A DNA stretch of 64,000 nt from Leptospira sp. (GCA_002786225.1 PEQN01000004.1:1-64000), one strand, 5' to 3'; numbered from the stretch's first letter, positions 18,036-28,275 are shown. Numbers and translations: made by a program. Notes: generated by a model not told the origin, from the letters alone.

Positions 18036-18881
18036 TTGAATTGGAATTTTATAACTAAGGAAATTAAACCAGGGGATTATTGCATTGATTGTAGGAATGT
18101 GACCTCCTATGACGAAGAGGCTATTGAAGGCTCTTACTGCTACCCTTTCATAAAGAAAGCTTTTGGCTCTGATACAGAGTCTTATAAGAAGCTATCTAGC
18201 CCCGTATACTATATATTAGATGATGCCAAAGAGAAGAATAAAAACAGAATAGTAGTTTATGACGAAGGTATGGGCATGTTCTCAGCGAGAATGGTTTTCT
18301 TGCTTCGCTCTGCTGGATTCAAAGAAACCTATCTTCTTGCATCGAAATGGCCCTTAGACGGAAAGAAAGTACCTGGAAACCTCAAGATAGAGCCACCCAT
18401 ACAAGATAAACTCAAGACCATAGAATGGGTTGTTGATAAGGCTTTCATGGAGAAGAACTTAACTAGGTTGCAGATCTTTGATACTAGAACCCTAGAAGAA
18501 TACGAAGGTCTACTTCCAAGACTTGCAGGACCAGAAGAAGGAACTCTTTGTGGAAGATTGCCTGGATCTTTTCTTTGGGATTGGCGTAGTCTCTACAATG
18601 CAGATGGAAATCTCATCGATAGAGCTAGCTTTAAGAAAAGAATGGCTGGTTTTCCTTTTATGCCAGAGCGACCCACAGTTCTTTATGATTACAATGGGGC
18701 AAGATCTTGCCTTCTCGCCTTAATGCTCAAGGAGTTTGGCTACCAAGAAGTGTATACTTACCAAGGATCTTGGTTTGAATATAGAAAGTCGAATCTGCCC
18801 AAGCAGGCTACTTCTGTATATGGTTCCAAAACCTCAGCTCCAGCTGCTCCTAGACTCGGAGGAATGGATAAAAAGAAATAA
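18036..18881 (+). CDS. Rhodanese-like protein with two domains, active-site Cys absent
   Basis: A 281-residue tandem rhodanese: domain 1 at about 1-125, domain 2 at about 130-260. The order follows thiosulfate/3-mercaptopyruvate sulfurtransferases (DCRNVTSYDEEAIEGSY; VVYDEGMGMFSARMVFLLRSAG; IFDTRTLEEYEG; GRLPGSFLWDWRSL). In domain 1 the loop carries Asp76, as in classical inactive N-terminal domains. In domain 2 the loop reads VLYDYNGARSC, so the usual Cys is Asp218, and a Cys appears only at 225. Sulfurtransferase activity is doubtful; it may be a binding protein. The start is a TTG with AGGG nine bases upstream. Confidence 0.82.
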   Translation: MNWNFITKEIKPGDYCIDCRNVTSYDEEAIEGSYCYPFIKKAFGSDTESYKKLSSPVYYILDDAKEKNKNRIVVYDEGMGMFSARMVFLLRSAGFKETYLLASKWPLDGKKVPGNLKIEPPIQDKLKTIEWVVDKAFMEKNLTRLQIFDTRTLEEYEGLLPRLAGPEEGTLCGRLPGSFLWDWRSLYNADGNLIDRASFKKRMAGFPFMPERPTVLYDYNGARSCLLALMLKEFGYQEVYTYQGSWFEYRKSNLPKQATSVYGSKTSAPAAPRLGGMDKKK

Positions 18882-19030
18882 TATATTTTCTATACATTGT
18901 ATAAAATTAAATTCAATTGTCACTTTTTAGGAAACATTTGGTTTGCAATAAATTGATAATGATTTTAATTTATGCTAAGCTAGCTATAATTAAAGATAAC
19001 TTGCTGAATCTAAAATGAAAGAGAAGATAT

Positions 19031-20023
19031 ATGCGTCCACTTTTAACTAAAACCCAGCAAAAATCAATACTAGGATGGATGAAAGAATGGAGAGTGGCTA
19101 TCATTCTTGTTTCTAATTCTATCATCTTCTTAACTCTTTTCTATTTCGATGTAAATAAATCTACTGACTTTGGAAGCCGTGAGATAATCGGTGATATTAA
19201 TTTTAAATACAATACCGTTAAGAGAAAATTCGAACACCAGGTAGTATGGAGTGATCTAGACATGAATTCTATCATCTCTCTGCGTGATTCCATTCTAACA
19301 GAAGCGAATTCAAATGCAGTGATCCATCTCAAGGATGGAACAGAGATTCATTTGGAACCAGAGTCTATGGTTATTCTGGATATTTCCGATGCCCTGAAGA
19401 GAATAGAATTTAGCAATGGTTCTATGAATATTCTCAAGAAAAACAATTCAGACTCAGATGAGGATGCACTCACCATACGAACCGATTCAGGAAGTATTGA
19501 ATTCAAAAATGCTGATGTGAAACTTTCGAAATTAGTAAACCAAAATCTAAACATTGGAGTCGCTAGGGGAGATGTGAAAGCAACCATAGGTGATGAAGAA
19601 TACAATCTCAAAGAAAACGATAATTTAAATTTTGAAGGTAATACGGCAAAGATCACTTCCAAAAAAGTTTCTATACTGAATCCAGTTCAAACTATTAGAA
19701 CCAAAGAATTAGCTAGCTTGAAAAGTCTAGAAAACCAGATGCAGGTAACTGGGCAAAATTTGGATGGGCAGAAATCAGAAGTTCCTAATGGAAATTTACA
19801 GAGCAATGCTTCCATACCATCGAATGCCATACCAACTACAACTACTATCTCAGCACCAGCAGCCAATGCTGCTTCAAGTGGATCAAAATCCATAGCAAAT
19901 ACAAACACTAAGCCTGTATTAAATGCCACTCCTGCCTTGAATACACTCCCAAGCTCAGAGCCCAAGAAAGTGAAAACTCTGAACGTAAGAAAAGGAAAGT
20001 ATGACGCTCTAGATGAACGTTGA
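19031..20023 (+). CDS. FecR-domain protein with N-terminal membrane anchor
   Basis: A 330-residue protein with one membrane helix near residues 21-41 ([18 protein letters not shown]) after a basic N-terminus, so the rest is probably periplasmic. A FecR-like domain lies at about 85-215 ([47 protein letters not shown]). The C-terminal 90 residues are low-complexity Ser/Ala/Thr/Pro/Asn. A GAGAAG site lies eight bases before the ATG. It overlaps the SDR gene by 11 bp. No cognate sigma factor is adjacent, so a structural or sensing role in the envelope is as likely as FecR-type signalling. Confidence 0.78.
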   Translation: MRPLLTKTQQKSILGWMKEWRVAIILVSNSIIFLTLFYFDVNKSTDFGSREIIGDINFKYNTVKRKFEHQVVWSDLDMNSIISLRDSILTEANSNAVIHLKDGTEIHLEPESMVILDISDALKRIEFSNGSMNILKKNNSDSDEDALTIRTDSGSIEFKNADVKLSKLVNQNLNIGVARGDVKATIGDEEYNLKENDNLNFEGNTAKITSKKVSILNPVQTIRTKELASLKSLENQMQVTGQNLDGQKSEVPNGNLQSNASIPSNAIPTTTTISAPAANAASSGSKSIANTNTKPVLNATPALNTLPSSEPKKVKTLNVRKGKYDALDER

Positions 20024-21524
20024 TGAGATCCTTTCATTTTTACAAAGTCTTGCGGATGATCCTTCTCAAATTGCAAAATTATCCAATGAACAGCGTATTC
20101 TCTTATTAAAATATACGGGAATCATATCTCGACCAAACCGCGATGAAATCCGTAAGAGAAACCGGGGCGTACGAAAAGTTCAGAAAGAAATCATCCGAGA
20201 CCAAGAAAAACAAATCCGCTCACTAACAGGGATTCGGGAAGCAAGAAAATCAACTATCTTCTCAGCTCCCCCTAAGCTACTAAGCCTGAACCCAAGCCAA
20301 GAGATAGGTGTGATTGGAGAATTGCACTCCCCTAGAAATTGTTATATTTGTAAGAAAGAATATACCAAGATTCATTTCTTCTATGATACAATGTGTCCAG
20401 ATTGTGCATCTTATAATTATGACAAAAGATTCCAGACATCTGATTTAACAGGACAAGTTGTTCTCATTACAGGTTCTAGGCTAAAGATAGGCTACCATGC
20501 AACACTGATGCTCTTGCGAGCAGGTGCCAAGGTGATTGCTACTACAAGATTTCCAATTGACTCAGCGCTACGATTCAGCAAAGAAAAAGACTATAATTAT
20601 TGGAGCGATCGCCTCCAGATCTTTGGCTTAGATTTGCGACATACACCCAGTGTAGAAATATTTTGCAGTTACCTAGAAGATACCTTAGATAGATTGGACC
20701 ACCTGATCAATAATGCCGCACAAACTGTTCGAAGACCGCCAGGGTTTTACAGCCATTTGATGCAGAATGAATCACTCTCGGTTGATAGCTTGGATCCAAA
20801 AATACAAAAATTATTTGTTATGTATGAAGATTGCAAATCAAGATTGAATAATGGTTATACGAACTCATCTACCAAAGACATAGCCTTGTCTTGGCAGAAT
20901 CGTAAACCTGCCATGGGCATCTTATCTGCCGCCGAACTTTCTCAAATCCCCTATACCCAAGATGAGGAATTGGAAAGCCAGGAAATTTTCCCAGTGGGTC
21001 GCTTGGACGCAGATCTCCAACAAGTGGATCTTCGCAAGACGAACAGTTGGAGACTGAAGTTAGGCGAGATTCCTACTTCGGAAATGCTAGAGGTACAATT
21101 GGTGAATATCATAGCCCCCTTTGTTCTGTGCAATCGACTCATTTCCATCATGAAGCGAGAGAACACTGGAATGAAGCACATAGTAAATGTGTCTGCCATG
21201 GAAGGCAAATTCCACCGCTTTAAGAAAGAAGACAGGCACCCTCATACTAACATAGCCAAAGCCGCCTTGAACATGTTAACTCATACCTCAGCAAGTGACT
21301 TAGAAAAATACGGAATCTATACCAATGCAGTTGATACAGGTTGGGTGACCGATGAAGATCCACTTGAATTGTCCAAACACAAACAAGATGTCCACGACTT
21401 CCAGCCACCGCTTGATATAGTCGACGGTGCCGCAAGGGTTCTAGATCCTATCTTCGATGGCATCAACTCAGGCAAGCATTGGTGTGGCAAATTCCTTAAA
21501 GACTATTTTCCTATCGATTGGTAA
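20013..21524 (+). CDS. Short-chain dehydrogenase family protein with zinc-ribbon-like N-terminus
   Basis: A 503-residue protein. Residues 1-100 are helical and basic; Cys110-x-x-Cys113 and Cys128-x-x-Cys131 could bind zinc; a Rossmann domain starts with [11 protein letters not shown] at 151-160 and continues with LINNAAQ. Ser394 in IVNVSAMEG fits the catalytic Ser. The YxxxK motif is altered: Lys416 is present in [11 protein letters not shown] but Thr412 sits in the Tyr place. Large insertions make it about twice the length of a plain SDR. I recall a family with this PHTN-AKAAL form, so the change may be a family trait. The substrate is unknown. Start overlaps the FecR gene. Confidence 0.8.
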   Translation: MNVDEILSFLQSLADDPSQIAKLSNEQRILLLKYTGIISRPNRDEIRKRNRGVRKVQKEIIRDQEKQIRSLTGIREARKSTIFSAPPKLLSLNPSQEIGVIGELHSPRNCYICKKEYTKIHFFYDTMCPDCASYNYDKRFQTSDLTGQVVLITGSRLKIGYHATLMLLRAGAKVIATTRFPIDSALRFSKEKDYNYWSDRLQIFGLDLRHTPSVEIFCSYLEDTLDRLDHLINNAAQTVRRPPGFYSHLMQNESLSVDSLDPKIQKLFVMYEDCKSRLNNGYTNSSTKDIALSWQNRKPAMGILSAAELSQIPYTQDEELESQEIFPVGRLDADLQQVDLRKTNSWRLKLGEIPTSEMLEVQLVNIIAPFVLCNRLISIMKRENTGMKHIVNVSAMEGKFHRFKKEDRHPHTNIAKAALNMLTHTSASDLEKYGIYTNAVDTGWVTDEDPLELSKHKQDVHDFQPPLDIVDGAARVLDPIFDGINSGKHWCGKFLKDYFPIDW

Positions 21525-22042
21525 GAAAGATCGTACTTTTCGTACACAAGTTCAAGGCGATCCCCAGCACCATTTTTAACGCTCACCTTTGGCTTGCTAA
21601 ATGTTACTGGGTCGGGCTTCTACGGGGTGCGCTTACGCTTCCGTCTAGCACCATTGCCAAGGAAGATAGGTCTATCTAAAAGCCAACTAACATAAATGTT
21701 GCTAGACCAGGCCCTTCGAATCCCTATCGCAAAGAATAGTAAATAAATAATTAACTAGAATTAGCTGTGAACTTGTTAGTACTACGCAAGCTAACTTAGC
21801 CAATAGAGTGAAACAAGCTAACTAGGCAAGAATGCAAATAGAGAACAAGATTCTAAAAAAATCCAAGCCTCCCAAAAAAAGTTACAAAAAGTCCCGAAAT
21901 TTGTCCGCTACTCAAAAAAATAGTGTTATTTCTGCTAGTTTATTATTTCTATCTGTTAGTGGAAAACCCTTGAGTTCTAATTCAGATTCTATATTCTTGG
22001 TGAAATGTTGGGAAGTAGATGAGAGAAGGGGAAGGATTTGAT
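21525..22042. other. 518-bp gene-less region upstream of cas9
   Basis: No convincing gene. The left half (about 21540-21740) is more G+C-rich than its surroundings and contains the inverted pair GTCTAGCA ... TGCTAGAC about 50 bp apart, and the 9-mer AGCACCATT twice about 85 bp apart; it resembles a dispersed intergenic repeat or a structured RNA remnant. The right half is A+T-rich. A possible cas promoter is TTGTCC, 17 bp, TGTTAT near 21900-21930; this is weak. The G+C step suggests the left boundary of the acquired CRISPR block may lie here. Confidence 0.4.
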
Positions 22043-25000
22043 ATGGGAAAGGAAGTTATATCACCAATTGCAATCGATTTAGGCGCTAAGAATACAGGTG
22101 TTTTTGCTGCTACATATGTTCCTGGTGAATTTTTAACAAATCCTGATATAATAAAGGAAGGCTATCTGCTTCAAATGGGAGATATTCAACTATCACAAGC
22201 AGATCGAACTGTTAAAAGGCACCAATTGAGGGGAAATCGAAGAAAAAAGTTAGTTCGAAGATTGCTTTTTCTAATTTTAAAGGAGAAATTTGGAATTAAT
22301 GAGTTTTCTAAAAGCACATCGGAATTCTTACAAGGACTTTTGAAACGACGAGGCTTTTCCTATATCTCTGAAAATATAAATGAGGATGTTCTAAAATCGG
22401 CTGATTTAGAATTTTTCGAACAGTTTACCCAAGGAAAAATCACTAAGAAATCGCCTTTATTGAATCAGTTGTTTGATATTTCTCAAAATCTTTACGATGC
22501 TCAAAGCTTACTTGATTGTGAAATATTTCAAAAAAATAAAAAGGATATTAAATCTTTTCTTAGAACCCAAGAGATTGAAGTTAACGATGATCTTCTGGAT
22601 CAAATTGAATCTACGAAAAGTTATTTAGAAACTATAATAAAGTCTGATATAGATGGACATAAACATCGAAGAGATTATATAAAAAATATTTCTAAAGACG
22701 TAGAAGCTAAGTGGAAATCTATTCAGGAATTTAGTAGTCTTAATATGGAGCCTTTAGATTTTTCAAATCTTTTAGGGCACATCTCTAATTTACAACTTAA
22801 ACCGCTCAGAAAGTATTTCAACGATCCTCAAATGGCTGAAGGAAATGATTATTGGGACGAAGAAAGGTTGGGGACTATTATTCGAAAATGGCTAAAGTCC
22901 TTGAGACCCTCAGAAGCAAAAGATATTCAAAACCTTAGAACATTACTTTCCAAAATTAGGAGTAATGAGAGTAAAATAATAGAGATATTACTGAAAACAA
23001 ATCCAGAACTATCAATACCACCTTACGAGGATATGAACAATAGAAGAATTCCATCTTGCCAAACCCAGTATCTCCATACTCCTGCACTAAACCAACTCTA
23101 CCCACGATGGAAGATATGGACGGATAAGTTAGTTAAGGATTTAACTGACGGAAAGGAATTGATTGCAGATGCAGGTTTTGATGATTTTCGATTGGATTCA
23201 GAACTGATTATTCTGCCAAAAGTAGGTGAATCGTATAAAGAAATTCAAGATAGAAAACAGGCTAGATTACTTCAGAGGGTATTGGATCTTTCCAAGAAGG
23301 TTGATCCTTATAGCATTCGATCTCAATCAGTTGAAACGAAAAAAGGGCTAACAAAAAAGGAAAAATCTGAATTAGCAGGTGCTAAAGATAGATTGGATAA
23401 ACTGCTAGATAAAGATAGTGATGCCTTTATTGGAATGGCAAAAGACTACTACAATCAGCTAAAAACCATACGCCAGGGGATTGAATTATCTGAAGATATT
23501 TCTCTATTCCACTCTTGCGAGGAAAAGACAAAAAAGAAAGGAAATAATCAAACAGAAAGCATTCGAACAATACTTGGAATAAATAATATAAGCGATGAAA
23601 GATTGGAAACTATTATGGATACTGTCTGGAAAGATAGACTTTATGGCAACACGACTCTAAGATCCTATTGCAATTCATGCGAAGAGGCACGGAAGAAAGA
23701 TGGAACAGCATTCATTCTTACATTATCGAGTGTGAAGAAGAAAAAGAAACTCAATATTAATATTACAGAAGACCACGAAAAAAAGGTTTCTGGACTTCTA
23801 GATAATATGCATCTTGCAGTGAAGAAAATCTGTGAAGCATTTCCTGAAATCCAAGAAATCAGTTCCAAGAGAATGGAGAGAGATTGGGAGGATAAAGATT
23901 ATAATTATCTTCCTTTTGCTAACTTATTTAGCCTAGCTCAGATATTCAATATTTTGGAAGGAGACACTAGAGGTTTTTCAAAAATATGTAATCAATGTAT
24001 AGTAGAAAATAAATGGAGAGGAACAATTGTTCGATCAGGATCCAACCTAGATCAAGGTGCGATAGCAAGTCGACTGAATAGCGACACAATTAGGCAATTT
24101 GATGGTGTTCTTCGAAGAATGACAGACCGTTTAGCATTCGAGATAGCATATAAAAAGAAAGAAGAACTCAAAGATATAAACCGAAATTCAAAAATTATTA
24201 TTCCAATTCTAACTGAAATGAATCGTTTTGAATTCAACCTTGACCTAGGTCATTACAAGCTAGAGGCAAGAATTGCATCTCGGATGCAGAAAAAGGGAAA
24301 TCAAAAAAACGAACAGGCATTAGAAAGATTGGAATCATTTGAAGACAGCAAGAAGGATAGAATTAAAGAAGCATCTCTCCAAATATGTGCAATTACTGGT
24401 AAAGCAATAGGAGAAAATGGGCAGATTGATCATATTATACCTCGAAGCCATTCAAAGAAATCGAACGCAACCATCTTCAACACGGAAATGAATCTAATAT
24501 ATCTTTCAACTGGAGGGAATGTTCAAAAAGGAGCAAAGTTTTACTCTATAGCTGATCTTCATCCGAATTACCTCCAAGCTCAGTTTGGAACCAAAGATAA
24601 AGAACAAGTTCAAAAACAAATAACGGAAGGAATCGAATCTATTCTAAGAATAAAACGAAAAGTATTTCGATCTTATCGACCTGATGAACAGAAGATTTTG
24701 AGACATAGCTTGTTTATTCCAGAATTGTTTCCCTTAGTTATTCCTTTATTGGGTGAAGGAATCATGGCGAAGGCTAATGGAACCCAAGCCTATCTAGCAA
24801 GATGTCTACAGAAAAGATTGAAGGATATATTAGAAAAAGAAGGTTTTAAAAATTTCGAATTTTCAATCTTTCATTTAAGATCTGAAGAAATTTCTGATAT
24901 AAGAAAAGAACTATCAAACTATAAACAAGATTATTCAAAACCTGGTAAGGGGCAACAGCAAGCACCAGGGAGTCATATTTTGGACGCAGTCTCTGTCCTG

Positions 25001-26431
25001 GTTGGAAGTCTTGGAAATCCCAATATACAATCTATATTAAAGACTGATATATTTTCAGAGGATAAGGGAGATATGTCCAAGGAAGAACAAGCAAAGTCGA
25101 TTGAAGCTTGCCTACCTTCTCAGATTAGAATCCTTAAGATTGATAGTTTGCCTAAGTATAGAAAAAAAAATCTAGGAAGTAAGTCACTATTCAAGGAAGG
25201 AATCTTTGGTGAAAGATTTGTTCCTTTGTATTTGCATAAAGAAATGCTCTTTATCGGTTTCGATACTCAAATGAAATCAGGATTAGAAATTAAGAATAAT
25301 CCTGAAAAAGTATTTGATGCATTGAAACCTTACTTCATGATTCACAATATTTCTTATAATCAAGCTTTGGAATTATCAAAGAAATCTATTATTCGATTCC
25401 CTATCGATCGAAAGAAAGCTGTTAGATATTTGTTTGACTCAGTAAAACAAAATACATGGAACGATGTGTCAGAAATTTTACAGGGTTTAAGATATACAGT
25501 TTCTAAAAAAGATATAGCTTCCCAGATAGTTGATAAAAATAGCAAGATTCAAGATAAAGAAGAGATATTAAAAGAAACACAAAAAAATATAAAAGTCGAA
25601 ATATCGAAACTGGAACTAACTGGCGAACTTCTAAAGGGAGTATTTGAATATCCAGGGATTACAGATTGGAATACCTTCCTGAAAGATTTCTATAAACAGA
25701 AAGGAATTAAGACTGGGGAAAAACTAAACTTTGAAATCTACGACAAGTTTTGTCGTGAATATTTCAATATAATTAAGCAAGATAAACAACACCAAAAAGT
25801 AAGAAAAATGTTTAGTCTTCCAGTGATAGACAATCCATCAGGTGGATTTAGAATCAAAAGGAAGAACTATGATGGTACAGAAATTTATCAGGTAGCAACT
25901 GCGGACGATGGCTATGCTGCGGGTTTTACAGTTATTGATGGAAATGTAGAAATCTATAATAAAAAACTCGGAAGAGCTTTACCCAGTTTGGAAAAAGCAG
26001 AAAGCATTTCAACTTTACAAAATAAAAATAATTCTTCGGATGATTTTGTTTTCATGGATGATTGGAGAGAGATTGACATATCCGAAGTTGAAACATTAAA
26101 GAGACTGTGCATACAACCAAATTCGTTACCGCGTGCTAGAATATATGCTGAAGTAAATATAACAGACTTCAAAAAGGTCTGCGAAAACATAGACTCTCTA
26201 AGCATATATAAAATCCCGCAAGTTTTAAAACTTAAAGACAATATTAAAATATCAGAGAATTTTAAAATTTTAAAGGAGCCTAGGGGAGATATTCGTGTAA
26301 AATTAATTGATGCCAAAAAAGGGATTTTAGGTATTGAATATATCATTCAATCCACAGATAAGGCAATCAGTGAACTCTATAACTTAGGTAAACCAATAGG
26401 ATCCCCATATGCGACACCTGACAGTAATTAA
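22043..26431 (+). CDS. cas9: CRISPR-associated endonuclease Cas9, type II-B
   Basis: A 1,462-residue RNA-guided nuclease. I chose the ATG with GGAAGG seven bases upstream; an in-frame ATG 24 bp earlier lacks this. RuvC-I is IAIDLGAKNTG with Asp12; the Arg-rich bridge helix spans about 55-75 (RHQLRGNRRKKLVRRL); RuvC-II has Glu725 in PILTEMNRFEF; HNH has Asp796-His797 in IDHIIPRSHS with Asn817 or Asn826; RuvC-III has His978 and Asp981 in GSHILDAVSV. CNSC (543-546) and CNQC (649-652) look like a zinc site. About 480 residues after RuvC-III would form the PAM-reading part. All catalytic residues are intact. Subtype II-B is inferred from cas4 in the operon and from repeat and tracrRNA form. Confidence 0.95.
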   Translation: MGKEVISPIAIDLGAKNTGVFAATYVPGEFLTNPDIIKEGYLLQMGDIQLSQADRTVKRHQLRGNRRKKLVRRLLFLILKEKFGINEFSKSTSEFLQGLLKRRGFSYISENINEDVLKSADLEFFEQFTQGKITKKSPLLNQLFDISQNLYDAQSLLDCEIFQKNKKDIKSFLRTQEIEVNDDLLDQIESTKSYLETIIKSDIDGHKHRRDYIKNISKDVEAKWKSIQEFSSLNMEPLDFSNLLGHISNLQLKPLRKYFNDPQMAEGNDYWDEERLGTIIRKWLKSLRPSEAKDIQNLRTLLSKIRSNESKIIEILLKTNPELSIPPYEDMNNRRIPSCQTQYLHTPALNQLYPRWKIWTDKLVKDLTDGKELIADAGFDDFRLDSELIILPKVGESYKEIQDRKQARLLQRVLDLSKKVDPYSIRSQSVETKKGLTKKEKSELAGAKDRLDKLLDKDSDAFIGMAKDYYNQLKTIRQGIELSEDISLFHSCEEKTKKKGNNQTESIRTILGINNISDERLETIMDTVWKDRLYGNTTLRSYCNSCEEARKKDGTAFILTLSSVKKKKKLNINITEDHEKKVSGLLDNMHLAVKKICEAFPEIQEISSKRMERDWEDKDYNYLPFANLFSLAQIFNILEGDTRGFSKICNQCIVENKWRGTIVRSGSNLDQGAIASRLNSDTIRQFDGVLRRMTDRLAFEIAYKKKEELKDINRNSKIIIPILTEMNRFEFNLDLGHYKLEARIASRMQKKGNQKNEQALERLESFEDSKKDRIKEASLQICAITGKAIGENGQIDHIIPRSHSKKSNATIFNTEMNLIYLSTGGNVQKGAKFYSIADLHPNYLQAQFGTKDKEQVQKQITEGIESILRIKRKVFRSYRPDEQKILRHSLFIPELFPLVIPLLGEGIMAKANGTQAYLARCLQKRLKDILEKEGFKNFEFSIFHLRSEEISDIRKELSNYKQDYSKPGKGQQQAPGSHILDAVSVLVGSLGNPNIQSILKTDIFSEDKGDMSKEEQAKSIEACLPSQIRILKIDSLPKYRKKNLGSKSLFKEGIFGERFVPLYLHKEMLFIGFDTQMKSGLEIKNNPEKVFDALKPYFMIHNISYNQALELSKKSIIRFPIDRKKAVRYLFDSVKQNTWNDVSEILQGLRYTVSKKDIASQIVDKNSKIQDKEEILKETQKNIKVEISKLELTGELLKGVFEYPGITDWNTFLKDFYKQKGIKTGEKLNFEIYDKFCREYFNIIKQDKQHQKVRKMFSLPVIDNPSGGFRIKRKNYDGTEIYQVATADDGYAAGFTVIDGNVEIYNKKLGRALPSLEKAESISTLQNKNNSSDDFVFMDDWREIDISEVETLKRLCIQPNSLPRARIYAEVNITDFKKVCENIDSLSIYKIPQVLKLKDNIKISENFKILKEPRGDIRVKLIDAKKGILGIEYIIQSTDKAISELYNLGKPIGSPYATPDSN

Positions 26432-27401
26432 CGCTGGATCCCATTTAAAATTGGATGGTAGTCTTTTATTGATCATGGAAGGCTCTGATCTTGTCAAAGA
26501 AGTTCCTCTCAATCGAGTTAAGTCAGTAACAGTACTAAACCGTGGGGTTTCCTTAACAAGTAATTTGGTGCAAAGCTTTTCGGATAGGGGAATTCGTCTT
26601 TTTATTCAGGATTTCAGAAAAAGGCATACTGCTTGTATTTCTGGAACTCATCAGCATGCAGTGGTCGCGATTCGCAAAAAGCAATTTGAGATGATAGAAT
26701 CAAAATCTGAATCAATTGCAAGTTCAATAATATATGGCAAATTAAGGAACCAACGTGCAGTTTTACTATACTTTTCAAAGTATTTCCAAAATGAGAATAT
26801 TAAGAAGTATGAAGAATTAAAAAAAACTTCAGAAGAATTGTTGATGCTCTCTAATAGACTTCTTGATTCTCGAAATTCTCAAGAACCAGATTGGAGAAAT
26901 CGAGTCTTAGGTTATGAAGGAAGGGGAGCAGCAAGTTATTGGAGAACTATATCCAATTTAGAGTTAGGTGGTAATAGCTTCAAATCCCGAACTGGTCGAG
27001 CAGCAATAGACATTACAAACCAAGCGCTAAATTTAGGTTATGCGATTCTTGAATCTTATGTGTGGAATGCATTATCCAATACAGGAATGGAAATATATGC
27101 TGGTTTTCTTCACACGGACAGACCAGGTAAGCCATCAATGGTTGTAGACTTTATGGAAGAGTATAGACCATGGGTTGTTGATAGATCCGTTATGAAGCTA
27201 AGGGCTGAATTAAATAAGAAAAAGCAGCTAGATGATTCATTAAAAAAATCTATAATTGAAGAAATCCACAAAACATTTCTAAAAAAATATCATTACAAAA
27301 AACAAAAAGTAAAACTTGAATCAATTCTCCAGAAACAAGCCTATCGACTAGCTGGTTCTTTATTTGACAAAGAATATAAACCTTATATTTTTAAATGGTA
27401 A
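26409..27401 (+). CDS. cas1: CRISPR adaptation integrase Cas1
   Basis: A 330-residue Cas1, the integrase that with Cas2 inserts new spacers at the array. Metal-binding catalytic residues are visible: Glu170 in VLGYEGRGAASYW, His235 in GFLHTDRPGKPS, and Glu250 in VVDFMEEYRPWVVDR. The N-terminal beta domain carries VPLNRVKSVTVLNRGVSLTSNLV. Length and order are normal. The ATG lies 23 bp inside the end of cas9, so the operon is translationally coupled; the cas2 start is 7 bp downstream. Confidence 0.96.
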   Translation: MRHLTVINAGSHLKLDGSLLLIMEGSDLVKEVPLNRVKSVTVLNRGVSLTSNLVQSFSDRGIRLFIQDFRKRHTACISGTHQHAVVAIRKKQFEMIESKSESIASSIIYGKLRNQRAVLLYFSKYFQNENIKKYEELKKTSEELLMLSNRLLDSRNSQEPDWRNRVLGYEGRGAASYWRTISNLELGGNSFKSRTGRAAIDITNQALNLGYAILESYVWNALSNTGMEIYAGFLHTDRPGKPSMVVDFMEEYRPWVVDRSVMKLRAELNKKKQLDDSLKKSIIEEIHKTFLKKYHYKKQKVKLESILQKQAYRLAGSLFDKEYKPYIFKW

Positions 27402-27407
27402 TTCAAA

Positions 27408-27704
27408 TTGAATTTATTAAAAGAAATTGTTGTTATTTATGACATATCAAAGAACAAACAAAGAACCAAGATATTCAAAGAATTAAAAAATATTGGTCTT
27501 CAGAATATTCAAAATTCAGTTTTCTGGGGACGAGTAAATGAAGCAGAAAAAAGATCAATTCAAAGATTATTCAAAGAACATTTAGATAAAGAAACTGATA
27601 AGGCATTTATACTCGAGACTAGACTCTCGGTACAAATTAAGTTATCCGGATTCGGTTATGGAGATGGTAGTCAATTCGATGAAGAACTATACTACATTGC
27701 ATAG
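27408..27704 (+). CDS. cas2: CRISPR adaptation protein Cas2
   Basis: A 98-residue Cas2 with the ferredoxin-like start EIVVIYDISKNKQRTKIFKEL, including the conserved Asp12 after the first beta strand, and the VFWGRVN segment typical of the family. It forms the central dimer of the Cas1-Cas2 integrase. The start is a TTG 7 bp after cas1; no ATG is available near it. The 3' end overlaps cas4 by up to 47 bp depending on the cas4 start. Confidence 0.94.
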   Translation: MNLLKEIVVIYDISKNKQRTKIFKELKNIGLQNIQNSVFWGRVNEAEKRSIQRLFKEHLDKETDKAFILETRLSVQIKLSGFGYGDGSQFDEELYYIA

Positions 27705-28275
27705 CTTACCGATAAGCTTATTGAGACAATATGTTTTTTGTCCCAGGATTCCGTACTATTCGGAACTACTCGGCTTTAATTCAAATGAACCATTGTGGAC
27801 TGAGCAAGGGCAAAAATTTCATTCGGACATTGAATCATTAATCAAAAGGAGATTACCTTCAAAATTTGGCCTAGCCAATCCAAGATTCGAAAAAAGGATG
27901 AATGTTGTTTCCTTTGAACTTAATCTTCATGGGATAGTAGACTATACTTTTTATAATGATGAATACGTAGTACCGATTGAATTTAAAATCTCTGGAAATA
28001 AACCTACTCGTGGGCAGGAACTTCAATTGCTCGCCTATGGGTATGCTCTTTCGGAAATGAAGAATTTGAATTTTGAAAGGGGATATTTTCTTTTCGGCAA
28101 TAACAAGAAACCCTATTCTGTATTTCCGAGTGAAGAAAAAAAGAAAGATATTATAAAAATCGTAAATCAAATCAAAAACGATCAAATTACGATGCTATTG
28201 CCAGAATCAGCAGCATCAATTAATAAATGCACGCAATGCGAATTTCTAAATCTTTGCAATGATAGGAATTTTTAA
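27658..28275 (+). CDS. cas4: CRISPR-associated exonuclease Cas4
   Basis: A 205-residue Cas4 of the RecB nuclease family, which trims prespacers and helps select those with a PAM. The iron-sulfur ligands are Cys28 (YVFCPR) and Cys191, Cys194, Cys200 (KCTQCEFLNLC). Nuclease residues are His55, Asp95 (HGIVDY), Glu108 and Lys110 (PIEFK), and Gln123/Tyr127 (QLLAY). A later ATG at 27679 would shorten the overlap with cas2 and is an equally likely start. In class 2 systems cas4 marks subtype II-B. The last codons overlap the predicted 3' end of the tracrRNA on the other strand. Confidence 0.94.
   Translation: MEMVVNSMKNYTTLHSLPISLLRQYVFCPRIPYYSELLGFNSNEPLWTEQGQKFHSDIESLIKRRLPSKFGLANPRFEKRMNVVSFELNLHGIVDYTFYNDEYVVPIEFKISGNKPTRGQELQLLAYGYALSEMKNLNFERGYFLFGNNKKPYSVFPSEEKKKDIIKIVNQIKNDQITMLLPESAASINKCTQCEFLNLCNDRNF

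Noticed and set aside
21712..21730. TTCGAATCCCT resembling a tRNA T-arm, which could mark an att site
   Set aside because: The flanking bases do not pair as a T stem and no acceptor or anticodon arm can be built around it.
21832..22041. A 69-codon frame just before cas9
   Set aside because: No ribosome-binding site, Lys/Ser-rich low-complexity sequence, and it overlaps the cas9 leader; probably chance.
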